Shown in pieces: positions 8,229-17,808 of a stretch of 39,344 bases of DNA. The DNA comes from a bacterium. GTDB taxonomy: Bacteria; Patescibacteriota; Saccharimonadia; Saccharimonadales; JAGQNK01. The notes beneath the pieces were generated by a model. It saw only the letters and a list, made by a program, of their open reading frames with translations, did not search any database and was not told where the DNA came from. The translations under genes were made by a program, and so were the position numbers. The stretch spans positions 1-39,344 of the forward strand of contig JAKQHX010000028.1 of NCBI GenBank assembly GCA_029557815.1, in the 5' to 3' direction. Numbering within the stretch: position 1 is the first letter of the stretch; each line of letters opens with the position of its first letter.

Positions 8229-8391
8229 ACCTAATTATAGCATTTAACAGGGGTAGTAGTCAATCTTTTTATGAATATTGCAACTAATAATTTACGAGGG
8301 CTTCCTTGTTAAAAAGGGACAGTCGCGATTTCACGGATGAATTATGCGTGACACTCACTGTCTTGAGAGCGAAATAATACTTCACACAGTA

Positions 8392-8607
8392 CTATTTCCT
8401 AGTTTGTAATCGATAAAGAATGTGCCTCGTCCTTCTTTGTAATACGATAACAGCTAATACGATCGCAGATGTTATGCCTATTCGCAGCAATAAGCCTGCG
8501 CCGGTATTGTTAAGTTCGCCGTACTGCCTATCCGTGCAGTCGGCACTATTGTTAGATGCCCATGTACTATCTACAGTATTGTTGGCGCCTGCGGCAAGGG
8601 TGTTGTG
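8392..8607 (-). pseudogene. Fossil C-terminus of a cell-surface protein (LNNTG-like motif + TM + basic tail)
   Basis: Open frame 'HNTLAAGANNTVDSTWASNNSADCTDRQYGELNNTGAGLLLRIGITSAIVLAVIVLQRRTRHILYRLQTRK*' with upstream stop and no plausible start or N-terminus. Confidence 0.6.
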
Positions 8608-8680
8608 TCAATTCCTGTAAACGGCTTTAATCTTTTCCCTTGAAAAGGAAAACCATTACCGGTTACACTAGTATAGAAGT

Positions 8681-10126
8681 ATGAGCGAAATGACTCACAG
8701 GGCACCGAATGTGCCGGTAGATAAATTTAAGCGGACCAAGATCATCGCTACTATTGGTCCTTCTACTATGAATTACGGTTCGGTTCTCAGGCTCATCAAG
8801 GCTGGCGCGAACGGCATACGGTTGAACTTTAGCCATGGTAGTCACGATGAGAAAGCTGAACAGATCAAATGGGTGCGCAAGGCCAGTCAGGAGTACGGCA
8901 AGCCGGTAGCAATCATTCAGGATTTGCAAGGACCGAAAATTCGACTTGGTGATTTTGAGGGAATTATTAACGTACGGACCGGACAGGCTTTGGTGTTCAA
9001 GTACAATGCCGACTATGAAAAGACTGGCTGTATCCCGACACAATACGACCTAAGCAAAAAGGTTAAACGAGGCGAAAGCCTATATCTCTACGACGGAAAA
9101 GTAAAAGCAACCATTACAAGCGTATCTAGCGATGGTACGGTACACGCCAGGGCTGAAAATAATGGAATCTTGATCAAGCGAAAAGGCATGAACTTGCCGG
9201 ATACGGACTTTGCCGGCGATGTTATTACGCCGAAAGACAAAGAAGATATAGCCTTCGGTTCGGGTCATGACATTGACTGGGTGGCAATGAGCTTCGTGCA
9301 GACCGCTGACGACGTACAGACCCTGCGTAAAATGTTGCGCAACCTTGGCAGCGATGCCAAGATCATGGCAAAGATCGAAACCAAGGCAGCGATTGATAAT
9401 TTGGATGAAATAATCCAAGCGGCCGATGGCGTCATGGTTGCACGTGGCGACCTGGCAGTTGAGACATTGCCGGAATCTGTACCTATCCTGCAGCGTAAGA
9501 TAATCGGCCTTGGCTTGCGGTATGCCAAGCCGACAGTTGTCGCAACGCAGATGCTCGCAAGTATGACCGAAATGCCAGAGCCGACACGGGCAGAGGTTTC
9601 TGATGTGGCGACGGCAGTCATCGTCGGTGCAGACTGCGTGATGCTGAGTGACGAAACGGCCAATGGCCAGTATCCGATTGAAGCGGTCAAAGTCATGAAA
9701 GAAATTATTCTCTATACCCAAAACAATTTGCCGGTCAAGGCGATTTTTCCATACGAGTATGAGGGCACGACAAGCCGTCAAGGGGCTATATGCACCTCGA
9801 TTATTAACCTTGCAGACAGCGTGAGCGCAAAGGCGATCGTCGCCGAGACCAAGTCCGGGGCGACCGCACTGCAGATAGCCGCACGCCGTCCGGAGCGACC
9901 GGTCATCGCGGTGACATCTGTCGCTCGCGTGGCCCAGCAGTTGGCGCTTAGCTTTGGCACCAAGAGCTATATCCGACCGGATAGCAAATACGCGGCTGCC
10001 AGGCTTGCCGATTGGATGCTAAAGAACAAAATACTACACAAAGGCGATATGATCGTGTCAGCTTCTGGGAGTTATCCTGGCGTGGTCGGAACGACGGATA
10101 CTATCAAAGTCCGGGTACTAGAATAA
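8681..10126 (+). CDS. pyk: Pyruvate kinase
   Basis: 'TKIIATIGPST', 'IRLNFSHGSHDE', 'MVARGDLAVE', 'PTRAEVSDVATAVIVGADCVMLSDETANGQYP'. Confidence 0.97.
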   Translation: MSEMTHRAPNVPVDKFKRTKIIATIGPSTMNYGSVLRLIKAGANGIRLNFSHGSHDEKAEQIKWVRKASQEYGKPVAIIQDLQGPKIRLGDFEGIINVRTGQALVFKYNADYEKTGCIPTQYDLSKKVKRGESLYLYDGKVKATITSVSSDGTVHARAENNGILIKRKGMNLPDTDFAGDVITPKDKEDIAFGSGHDIDWVAMSFVQTADDVQTLRKMLRNLGSDAKIMAKIETKAAIDNLDEIIQAADGVMVARGDLAVETLPESVPILQRKIIGLGLRYAKPTVVATQMLASMTEMPEPTRAEVSDVATAVIVGADCVMLSDETANGQYPIEAVKVMKEIILYTQNNLPVKAIFPYEYEGTTSRQGAICTSIINLADSVSAKAIVAETKSGATALQIAARRPERPVIAVTSVARVAQQLALSFGTKSYIRPDSKYAAARLADWMLKNKILHKGDMIVSASGSYPGVVGTTDTIKVRVLE

Positions 10127-10151
10127 AAAACGGAAAGGGTGGCCATAGGAA

Positions 10152-11438
10152 GTGAGCTTCCATAAAAAAACAATACGCGATATCAAGCTGCAGGGCAAAG
10201 CTGTACTGGTACGAGTAGACTATAACGTACCATTGGAAAACGGCAAGATCTCTGATGATTATCGTATACAAAAATCCCTCCCGACTATTCAGTATTTGCT
10301 GAAGCAAAAATGCAGAGTTATCTTGTGCTCACACATGGGGCGGCCAGAACGGTCTGATGATAGAAGTTTTTCTTTGGAGCTTTGCGCTAAACGTCTCGGT
10401 AAGTTGTTGGATAAGAGAGTTCAATTTGTCGATGATTGCGTGGGAGCAGAGGTGACGGCTGCGGCCAAAAGCTTGAAACAGGGTGAGATACTGTTACTAG
10501 AGAATTTACGATATCACAAAGAAGAGGAGGCAAATAATGACAGATTTGCCAAAGATCTTGCCGGTCTGGCTGAAGTGTTTGTGCAAGACGCTTTTGGCGT
10601 AGTACATCGTGCGCATGCGTCCACAGATGCCATCACTCGTCATTTGCCAAGCGTCGCGGGACTGCTGCTAGAAAAGGAAGTCGACACCATCACGGAAGTC
10701 ATAAAAAACCCAAAAAGGCCACTTATGGCAATCATCGGTGGTGCCAAGATATCTGACAAAATTGATATTTTGAATCGTTTCATAGACATTGCGGATTTTG
10801 TGGCAGTTGGTGGAGCTATGTCAAATACGTTTCTGCTTGCCCAAGATATAGAGATTGGCAAAAGTCTAGCGGAAGCAGCGGAGGTGCCCCTGGCGGAAGA
10901 GATTATTGAGAAAGCCCAGGCCAAGTCAAAAAAACAGCGCTTTACATTCTATGTGCCACAGGATGGTGTGGTGGCAAAGAAAATCGACAGTCGTGTAAAG
11001 ACACGGATTGTTGATTGGGATGCGCATGTCGTCGCAAGTATAGAAAACTATCCTTCGCGTCCACCGCGCAGATCTGGTGAAGTACTGGAAAGTGAAATGA
11101 TTCTTGACATCGGACCCTTTTCTGGCGCATTTATTGCAGGCAGTATGCAGCTAGCGAGTACGGTTATCTGGAATGGCACTATGGGTGTTACGGAAACGGA
11201 CGGTTTACAAGGGCCAGTCGGTCCATTCGCTCATGGTACTGATATGATCGTTGACGCGATGCTTGGTGAGTACGGACACAAGCCATTCACAGTTGTTGGC
11301 GGCGGCGATACGGTCGGGTATATTGAGGAACGCGGTCTCGTCGAGAATTTCGGACATGTTTCGACAGGTGGTGGTGCCAGTATGGAGCTGATGAGCGGCA
11401 AGAAGTTGCCAGGAGTTGAAGCGCTACTTGATAAATAA
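10152..11438 (+). CDS. pgk: Phosphoglycerate kinase (GTG start)
   Basis: 'VLVRVDYNVPLENG', 'LCSHMGRP', 'AIIGGAKISDKI', 'FTVVGGGDTVGYIEE', 'VSTGGGASMELMSGKKLPGVEAL'. Confidence 0.97.
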   Translation: MSFHKKTIRDIKLQGKAVLVRVDYNVPLENGKISDDYRIQKSLPTIQYLLKQKCRVILCSHMGRPERSDDRSFSLELCAKRLGKLLDKRVQFVDDCVGAEVTAAAKSLKQGEILLLENLRYHKEEEANNDRFAKDLAGLAEVFVQDAFGVVHRAHASTDAITRHLPSVAGLLLEKEVDTITEVIKNPKRPLMAIIGGAKISDKIDILNRFIDIADFVAVGGAMSNTFLLAQDIEIGKSLAEAAEVPLAEEIIEKAQAKSKKQRFTFYVPQDGVVAKKIDSRVKTRIVDWDAHVVASIENYPSRPPRRSGEVLESEMILDIGPFSGAFIAGSMQLASTVIWNGTMGVTETDGLQGPVGPFAHGTDMIVDAMLGEYGHKPFTVVGGGDTVGYIEERGLVENFGHVSTGGGASMELMSGKKLPGVEALLDK

Positions 11439-11476
11439 TGATACAATTACAACAAACATAAGCGAAATAGAAATAT

Positions 11477-12280
11477 ATGGCCATCACCACTACTCCGAAA
11501 AGAACCCTCATCGTTGGAAACTGGAAGCTCCATCTCAATACTTCGCAGGCCAGCCTCCTGCTCCACCGACTGCATGAACGTATAAAAATTTATCGTGACA
11601 TAGAGGTCGTGCTTGCGCCGAGCATGCTTGTACTCCAGCCCCTGAGCGTACAGATTGATCGACGCAAATTTCGTCTGGCTGCGCAAAACGCCTTTCACAA
11701 AGATACCGGCGCTTACACTGGAGAAGTCAGCTTTGCCATGCTACAAGACCTCGTGCACTACGCAATTATTGGCCATTCGGAACGGCGAATATATTTTAAC
11801 GAATCGCTGGAAATGATCCGCGAAAAAGTCGCATCAGCCGTCCGCAACGGTATTACGCCGATTTTGTGCGTTGGGGAGACGAAGGAAGAAAATCGGGCCG
11901 GTGAGACCAAGCAAGTTTTGCACGACCAAATTACCTCAGCGCTCGCAAACCTGACAGCGACCGATATAAAAAAAATCGTCATTGCCTACGAACCCGTCTG
12001 GGCCATAAGCACCTTCGGGGGCGAGCTCGCCAAGCCGGATGAGGTAAAGAAACGCATGGACTTCATCCGTCATCAGATTGCAGACCTTTATGGTAAAAGA
12101 GCCGCCGACAGGGTGCGGGTGTTGTACGGTGGTAGTATCGACCACGATATTGCCAGTGGCTATCTGTCAATCGAAGGCTGCGACGGGGTGCTCGTTGGTG
12201 GCGCCAGCACTAATTACCAGAAGTTTTCGGGAATCGTAGACGCTGCCTATAGGCTGCGTTACCGGGATGGGGTCGAATAA
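11477..12280 (+). CDS. tpiA: Triosephosphate isomerase
   Basis: 'VGNWKLHLN', 'YAIIGHSERR', 'VIAYEPVWAIST', 'VLYGGSI', 'DGVLVGGAS'. Confidence 0.97.
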   Translation: MAITTTPKRTLIVGNWKLHLNTSQASLLLHRLHERIKIYRDIEVVLAPSMLVLQPLSVQIDRRKFRLAAQNAFHKDTGAYTGEVSFAMLQDLVHYAIIGHSERRIYFNESLEMIREKVASAVRNGITPILCVGETKEENRAGETKQVLHDQITSALANLTATDIKKIVIAYEPVWAISTFGGELAKPDEVKKRMDFIRHQIADLYGKRAADRVRVLYGGSIDHDIASGYLSIEGCDGVLVGGASTNYQKFSGIVDAAYRLRYRDGVE

Positions 12281-13602
12281 TGGCGACGGACAAGCCTTCA
12301 AAGAAACCATCTCAGTTCATGGATGTGTCCAAGCCGGGCAAGACCGCTCCAACTGCATCGTCGCGTCCGGTTATTGTAGGCCATAAACCGACGGTCCAGG
12401 ACCCAATGGTAAACGAAGACAGCATGCCGCCTGAGGCGCATAAAATTGACGTCAAGCGCACTGCACCAAAGGTTGTTGCGCCGCTTGACTCAGCCAAAGA
12501 GCTAGAGGATACAAAAGAGCCGTCTGTCTCAGAGGAGGCTTCCGAGCCCAACGTCGATACAGCAGAGATTCCTACCGAAGACACCCCGCCAGTTGAACAG
12601 ACTCAAGATAACGTTGTAGAAGAAACGACCGTACAAGAAGGGGCTTCAGCTGCTGCTTCGGGTGGCGACTCAAGAAGCACGAAGGCCTCCAAAGACAAAG
12701 GCTCGTCTACCGTCAGCGCCGTAGCTGACCAGGCATCAAAAGGCAAAGACAAGAAGTCCGATCAGAAAATCGAAGAATTAGAAAAGCGACAAGCCGAAAT
12801 CGAGAAGCTGATAGAGGACAAAAAATACTTTGTACACACTGCTCAGGCCACCAAAAAGCAACGCAAAACCCGATGGATTGCTATTATCCTGGCGTTTCTA
12901 TTGCTTGTTGGGGCGTACCTCGCAATAGATGCCCAGGTAATTAAAAACGACATCCAGCTTCCCTACGAGTTCTTTAAGGAAAGTCAAAAAGATACAGCCA
13001 ATGAAGTACATAACCCTGCGCCAGCTACGTCGCCGACTGAGGATAAGTCTTCAAAGCAGCAGCCTCTCGAATACGAAAATAAGGAATTCGGTTTTGGCTT
13101 TACAATTCCGGCTGAATGGGCCGCACTTATAGATAATGTAGATGAAATAGTGTACGAGGACCTGCTAACCGAATCGTCGGCAGGGAAAGTCTACCGTATA
13201 TCGGTAACGAGCAAATTCACAGGTGGCTTTGTTACGCGCGACTATGTACCAAAAAATCCAGATAGCTCCAGCGTATCGACAATAGGTTTTGCGGCATATG
13301 AGGCCTGCCCGCAAGGCGATGCTCGTTTTGTAAAAACACTGTACCAGGATGAGAGTACATGTGTAGTGGCGCAAGCGTTTGCTGGAAATCCTGACGATAC
13401 TGTATCGGGGAGTGACTTTTGTACTGTGCTCGTCCAGCGAAAGTTAAATGCTGAGAAGACAGTTGGCCTAGAGTTCGTAAGTGCACCATTTGCACTACAA
13501 GAGCTGTCTCAAGCCGGCCTAGAGCAATACCTGAAAATAGAGTCGGTCGCTAAGCAAAACCAGCTTATTATAGACTTTGCTAAATCCATTAGACGGTTAT
13601 AA
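12280..13602 (+). CDS. Hypothetical membrane protein, charged low-complexity N-terminus + single TM + extracytoplasmic domain
   Basis: ATG overlaps tpiA stop by 1 nt (TAATG); TM 'WIAIILAFLLLVGAYLAI'. Confidence 0.8.
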   Translation: MATDKPSKKPSQFMDVSKPGKTAPTASSRPVIVGHKPTVQDPMVNEDSMPPEAHKIDVKRTAPKVVAPLDSAKELEDTKEPSVSEEASEPNVDTAEIPTEDTPPVEQTQDNVVEETTVQEGASAAASGGDSRSTKASKDKGSSTVSAVADQASKGKDKKSDQKIEELEKRQAEIEKLIEDKKYFVHTAQATKKQRKTRWIAIILAFLLLVGAYLAIDAQVIKNDIQLPYEFFKESQKDTANEVHNPAPATSPTEDKSSKQQPLEYENKEFGFGFTIPAEWAALIDNVDEIVYEDLLTESSAGKVYRISVTSKFTGGFVTRDYVPKNPDSSSVSTIGFAAYEACPQGDARFVKTLYQDESTCVVAQAFAGNPDDTVSGSDFCTVLVQRKLNAEKTVGLEFVSAPFALQELSQAGLEQYLKIESVAKQNQLIIDFAKSIRRL

Positions 13603-13642
13603 AACAACAGATTTTGCGCTGCTGAATTGTTACAATTAAATA

Positions 13643-15808
13643 ATGCTTAACGATCTCTTGGCGGGTTTGAATCCAGAGCAGCAGCGGGCGGTGGAATGTA
13701 CTGACGGGCCGCTCCTGATTCTGGCGGGCGCCGGTTCCGGCAAAACCAAAACACTGACGCATCGGATTGCGTACCTTATTGCCAAGCAAAAGGCGACGCC
13801 GTATAACATTCTGGCGGTGACATTTACAAACAAAGCCGCCCGCGAAATGCGCGAGCGCGTTGCGCGACTGCTCGGTCAGAGTGCTGACAACCGGGGCTTT
13901 ATGCCGTACATGGGCACGTTCCATAGTATCTGCGTGAGGCTATTGCGCCAGGACGGCGAACACATAGGCATCCCTAAAAATTTTGTTATTTTTGATGAAT
14001 CGGACCGTCTGAGCGCCGTCAAGCAGGCATGTAAGGCAGCCCTGATCGATGAAAAGAGCTATCCGCCCAAAACGCTCGCAAGCATTATCAGTCATGCCAA
14101 GAACGAATTAGTCAGTCCGGCGGACTACCTAGGTGTAGCTAGCGGCCCGACGCAACGTGCAGCCGCCCAGATTTATCCGTTGTACCAAAAGACACTGAAA
14201 GACAATAGCGCTCTCGATTTTGATGACCTTATCTCCCGGACGGTGAACCTGCTCCAGACACAAAAACCGATACGCGACAAATGGCAGTCTCAGTTCAAAT
14301 ACATCATGATTGATGAGTACCAGGATACTAACGCTGCCCAATACAAACTCGTAAAGCTTCTTACTAACGATGACAAAAACATTGCCGTAGTTGGTGATGA
14401 CTGGCAGTCAATTTATAGCTGGCGGGGAGCTGATTTCCGGAATATCTTGAACTTTGAAAAAGATTATCCGGACGTTACGATTATCAAGCTCGAGCAAAAT
14501 TACCGCAGCACCCAGGCCATTTTGGAGGCAGCACACAAAGTCATTACGAAGAACCAACAGCGTTCTGACAAAAAGCTCTGGACCGAAAGTGGCCGCGGTA
14601 ACGAAGTTAGTGTACTGCAGGTGGCCAACGAGCGGGCTGAAGGCGAAGCTGTTACTCGCCGGGTAAAGAACGCTGTCGATGCACGGTTCAGAAACTACCG
14701 AGACTTTGCCGTGTTGTACCGGACCAACGCCCAATCACGTAGTATCGAAGAAACCTTCATCCGCTACGGCATACCTTACCGCATCGTAGGAGGTCAGCGT
14801 TTCTATGACCGCAAAGAAATCAAGGACATCATGGCGTACCTGCGCCTTATCTACCAACCCGAAGATAGGATAAGTTTCGAACGGATCGTAAACGTTCCGA
14901 CCCGTGGCATTGGAGCCAAGTCGGTAGAAAATTTCTTTGCGTGGAAAACTGCTAATGATATGTCATTGCAACAGGCGCTGGAAGCAGTTCGGGACCATCC
15001 AAACCTCACCAGTAAGGCTAAAAAGGGCCTGCTGGAATTAGGGGAGATGTTGCAGGCATTACGCATTGTTTCGGAAGATGCACCTTTGCCTGCGCTACTT
15101 GACAGTTTGCTCCGCAGGGTTGGTTATTTTGCATACATTGATGACGGTACGCCGCAAGGTGAGTCGCGTGCGGAAAACGTGCGTGAGCTCGTAAGCGTAA
15201 CGCAGAGCTACCAAGATCTTGGACTCGCGGGATTCCTCGAAGAAATGGCGCTTATCAGCGACCTTGACTCTGCGGAGTTTAGCAATAACGCCGTAACGCT
15301 CATGACCGTCCATGCTGCCAAGGGTTTGGAGTTTCCGGTGGTCTTTATGATTGGCATGGAAGAAACTATCTTTCCGCACTCCCGGGCATTGTACGATCAG
15401 GCGGAAATGGAAGAAGAACGTCGGCTGTGTTACGTGGCCATGACTCGTGCCCGCGAGGAATTGTACATGAGCTATGCAACTTCCCGGATGCTATATGGCG
15501 GTGTGCAGCACAACCCACCATCACGGTTTTTGGGAGAATTCGATGCGAACTTCCAGACTGACAGCGTGAGTCTCGGCGGCGGTATGTGGCAAAATACCTT
15601 TGACCAAGAAGCTTATGACGACTTGCCAACGACCGTTATTGACGAGCCGCACCACGTTCCGGATTTAAATGAAGGGGATCTGGTAAGGCATGATGTCTTC
15701 GGGCAAGGTACTGTTATGGAAGTCGATGGTGATAACGTAGTGGTGTATTTTAAGGGAAAGGGTGCGAAGAAACTCAATGTATCTTTTGCACCACTTCAAA
15801 GAATGTGA
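13643..15808 (+). CDS. UvrD/PcrA/Rep-type superfamily 1 DNA helicase
   Basis: 'LAGAGSGKTKTLTHRI', 'DEYQDTNAAQYKLVKLL', 'VGDDWQSIYSWRGAD', 'MTVHAAKGLEFPVVF', 'EEERRLCYVAMTRA'. Confidence 0.96.
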   Translation: MLNDLLAGLNPEQQRAVECTDGPLLILAGAGSGKTKTLTHRIAYLIAKQKATPYNILAVTFTNKAAREMRERVARLLGQSADNRGFMPYMGTFHSICVRLLRQDGEHIGIPKNFVIFDESDRLSAVKQACKAALIDEKSYPPKTLASIISHAKNELVSPADYLGVASGPTQRAAAQIYPLYQKTLKDNSALDFDDLISRTVNLLQTQKPIRDKWQSQFKYIMIDEYQDTNAAQYKLVKLLTNDDKNIAVVGDDWQSIYSWRGADFRNILNFEKDYPDVTIIKLEQNYRSTQAILEAAHKVITKNQQRSDKKLWTESGRGNEVSVLQVANERAEGEAVTRRVKNAVDARFRNYRDFAVLYRTNAQSRSIEETFIRYGIPYRIVGGQRFYDRKEIKDIMAYLRLIYQPEDRISFERIVNVPTRGIGAKSVENFFAWKTANDMSLQQALEAVRDHPNLTSKAKKGLLELGEMLQALRIVSEDAPLPALLDSLLRRVGYFAYIDDGTPQGESRAENVRELVSVTQSYQDLGLAGFLEEMALISDLDSAEFSNNAVTLMTVHAAKGLEFPVVFMIGMEETIFPHSRALYDQAEMEEERRLCYVAMTRAREELYMSYATSRMLYGGVQHNPPSRFLGEFDANFQTDSVSLGGGMWQNTFDQEAYDDLPTTVIDEPHHVPDLNEGDLVRHDVFGQGTVMEVDGDNVVVYFKGKGAKKLNVSFAPLQRM

Positions 15809-16269
15809 TGCAGAAACTATGGGTACTCAGTGGCAGGATAGCGTATTGGTTGAGTTGGCCGCTGCTGTTTCTATATCTGCAGAGGAGTGAGCGGACACGC
15901 GTCTTGGTGGTATGCGGTGACGAAGTTCTGGTGGTGCGCGGCTGGCTGGGTAACGGGCGATGGTGTCTGCCTGGTGGCGGAATACACAGAAACGAACTGC
16001 CAAAGGATGGAGCGGTAAGAGAGCTGATGGAGGAAACAGGCATAGAAGCAAATGCGACAGATTTGCAATTTATTTTTTCAAGAAAGTCTACCCAAAAACA
16101 TGGTCCAGGCTTCAAGATGCATATCTATGCTTTGACGTTAGCAAATAAGCCTAAGCTTCTAAAGCAGAAATTAGAAATAACGCACATTCTATGGATGAAA
16201 AAGCGTGACTTACTGGATAGCCCGCAAGTAGAAGATGATGCAAAGGACATTGTAACGGCTATGCGTTAA
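15805..16269 (+). CDS. NUDIX hydrolase
   Basis: NUDIX box 'GGGIHRNELPKDGAVRELMEETGIEA'; start overlaps helicase stop (ATGA). Confidence 0.88.
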   Translation: MMQKLWVLSGRIAYWLSWPLLFLYLQRSERTRVLVVCGDEVLVVRGWLGNGRWCLPGGGIHRNELPKDGAVRELMEETGIEANATDLQFIFSRKSTQKHGPGFKMHIYALTLANKPKLLKQKLEITHILWMKKRDLLDSPQVEDDAKDIVTAMR

Positions 16270-16331
16270 CGCCATGTATACTAAAATAGTTAGCAAGAAA
16301 CTAGGGAAGTCTACAAAAGTAAAGTATAGTC

Positions 16332-16934
16332 GTGAAACTAGATTTTAAATGGAGTAATGACGGCAAGTATCACCAGTACTGTGAGCACTGCCATGCGGAG
16401 GCTATAAGCCGTATCCAGGTCGGCGAGAAAACGTTTTATGCGTGCAGCTCATGCAACGGACGCTACGATAGGTCAATCGTCATTGATCCGGCCATTGTGT
16501 GGTGGGTTGATGACGCTAACGAGTATTGGCACGAGAGCGCCGGTGTCTTTATTAGGAACAAAGATAACCGTTTTCTTTTTTTTGAACGGGTAATATTTCC
16601 ATTTGCACTGACAATCCCATCAGGCCATGTAGACGCGGGCGAAGATGCGGCTGAAGCAGCAAAACGGGAAGTTGCCGAAGAGGTTGGAATTGCCGTCAAA
16701 AGTCTTCGAAAGGTTGCGGTGCATGACGTATGGGGCGATCAGTGTCGCAGGGGTGCTGACGTACATCGCTGGCACGCGTATGTCACAGATAGTACCGAAC
16801 CCACAAGTCCCGTGCTCAATAATGAGGGACTGCGTCCGCGCTGGCTGACACTGGACGAGGCAGTAGCTTCTGACGTGATTATCCCTGTGCGTTATATGAT
16901 AGAGAATTACAAGGAACGCATCATTTCATCCTGA
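16332..16934 (+). CDS. NUDIX hydrolase with N-terminal Zn-ribbon
   Basis: 'YCEHCHAEAIS...FYACSSC' and 'GHVDAGEDAAEAAKREVAEEVGI'. Confidence 0.88.
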   Translation: MKLDFKWSNDGKYHQYCEHCHAEAISRIQVGEKTFYACSSCNGRYDRSIVIDPAIVWWVDDANEYWHESAGVFIRNKDNRFLFFERVIFPFALTIPSGHVDAGEDAAEAAKREVAEEVGIAVKSLRKVAVHDVWGDQCRRGADVHRWHAYVTDSTEPTSPVLNNEGLRPRWLTLDEAVASDVIIPVRYMIENYKERIISS

Positions 16935-17644
16935 GCGTCCGCCGCAGGCAGCCCTTGTTTGCACTCCAATGCAAATGTGATAAGCCGCCGGGCAATAGGG
17001 AATATCCTCTCTTGCGCAATCCGTTTGCCGGATTTTTCTGGCGTGTCCTCGTAGAAACCGCTCGTGTCAAGCACGACGTCAAAGTCATCGTGGTCGTTGA
17101 ACAAATCAAAACCGTAGAGCCGCATGAATAAACTGCGGGTATAACTGTCCTTGTCGTGTATAAGCCGCCGAGCGTCATCTACGGTTGGTCGGGCTGCTGC
17201 CGGGTAAGAAGCTAAGCATCTCTGGACCCGGGTATCTTCATCCGCATACACAAACACTCGTAGGGCATCTTCTTCCCAAAGCCATGGAGTTGCCCAGGCA
17301 TCGACGACAGCATCTGGCGTATCGCGCAATTTAGCAAGTATAAGCCCGTCAAGTTCCCGATCAATATGATCACCTTGCCGCGCTTCTTGTATATCATCGG
17401 CCAAGTCCGTCGCCCAAACCGATTGCTCATCAGTCTGGACGCCAACAAGTTTCAGTAATTGTGATGTGGCGTCAAACCATGGGCGACCGAGCGATTCCGC
17501 AATCAAAGACGAATAGTTGCTTTTGCCTGATGCAGTCAACCCTGAGAATAAGATAGGTACAGGTGGGTCGAATGTTGGTTCTGCGGGCTTTTCGACGAGG
17601 CTCATGTTTCGGTCAGTGTAACGGTTGGCTTGCTGCTCGGTCAA
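16907..17644 (-). CDS. P-loop kinase (cytidylate kinase-like)
   Basis: Walker A 'GLTASGKSNYSSLIAESLG', 'DKDSYTRSLFMRLYGFD'; convergent 28-bp overlap with the NUDIX gene. Confidence 0.7.
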   Translation of the reverse strand: MTEQQANRYTDRNMSLVEKPAEPTFDPPVPILFSGLTASGKSNYSSLIAESLGRPWFDATSQLLKLVGVQTDEQSVWATDLADDIQEARQGDHIDRELDGLILAKLRDTPDAVVDAWATPWLWEEDALRVFVYADEDTRVQRCLASYPAAARPTVDDARRLIHDKDSYTRSLFMRLYGFDLFNDHDDFDVVLDTSGFYEDTPEKSGKRIAQERIFPIARRLITFALECKQGLPAADAQDEMMRSL

Positions 17645-17808
17645 GGCTATTCAAGAAAATCAGGGAGGTAAGCGTATAAGAGCCGTCCTTGATGAGAAGC
17701 CGCGGGCTTTTTATAAGGGGTAAAATCTGTTACAGTGAAAGCTGGTTAATAACAGGCCCATCTTTGGTGAGAGTCACTGCTATAAGCAAGTCTCCATATA
17801 AGAGCGCT

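Larger units (their letters stand above)
6559..8327 (-). mobile_element. Complete IS1595-family (ISXO2-like) element with non-transposase cargo
   Basis: 8-bp direct repeat ATTTCACG at 6551-6558 and 8328-8335; ungapped terminal inverted repeats CGAGAGTATCCCTTATCAACAAGGAAG / CGCGACTGTCCCTTTTTAACAAGGAAG (22/27 identical) starting right inside the duplications; transposase inside. Confidence 0.92.

Noticed and set aside
9080-9781. Long antisense ORF (233 aa) opposite pyk
   Set aside because: Lies wholly inside a confident pyk gene; composition typical of shadow ORFs.
16325-16330. TATAGT as leaderless promoter of the second NUDIX gene
   Set aside because: It ends 1 nt before the GTG start, which would place the TSS inside the CDS.
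17695-17712. AAGCC-GCG-GGCTT-TTTA as a terminator
   Set aside because: Very short stem and no plus-strand gene ending there.
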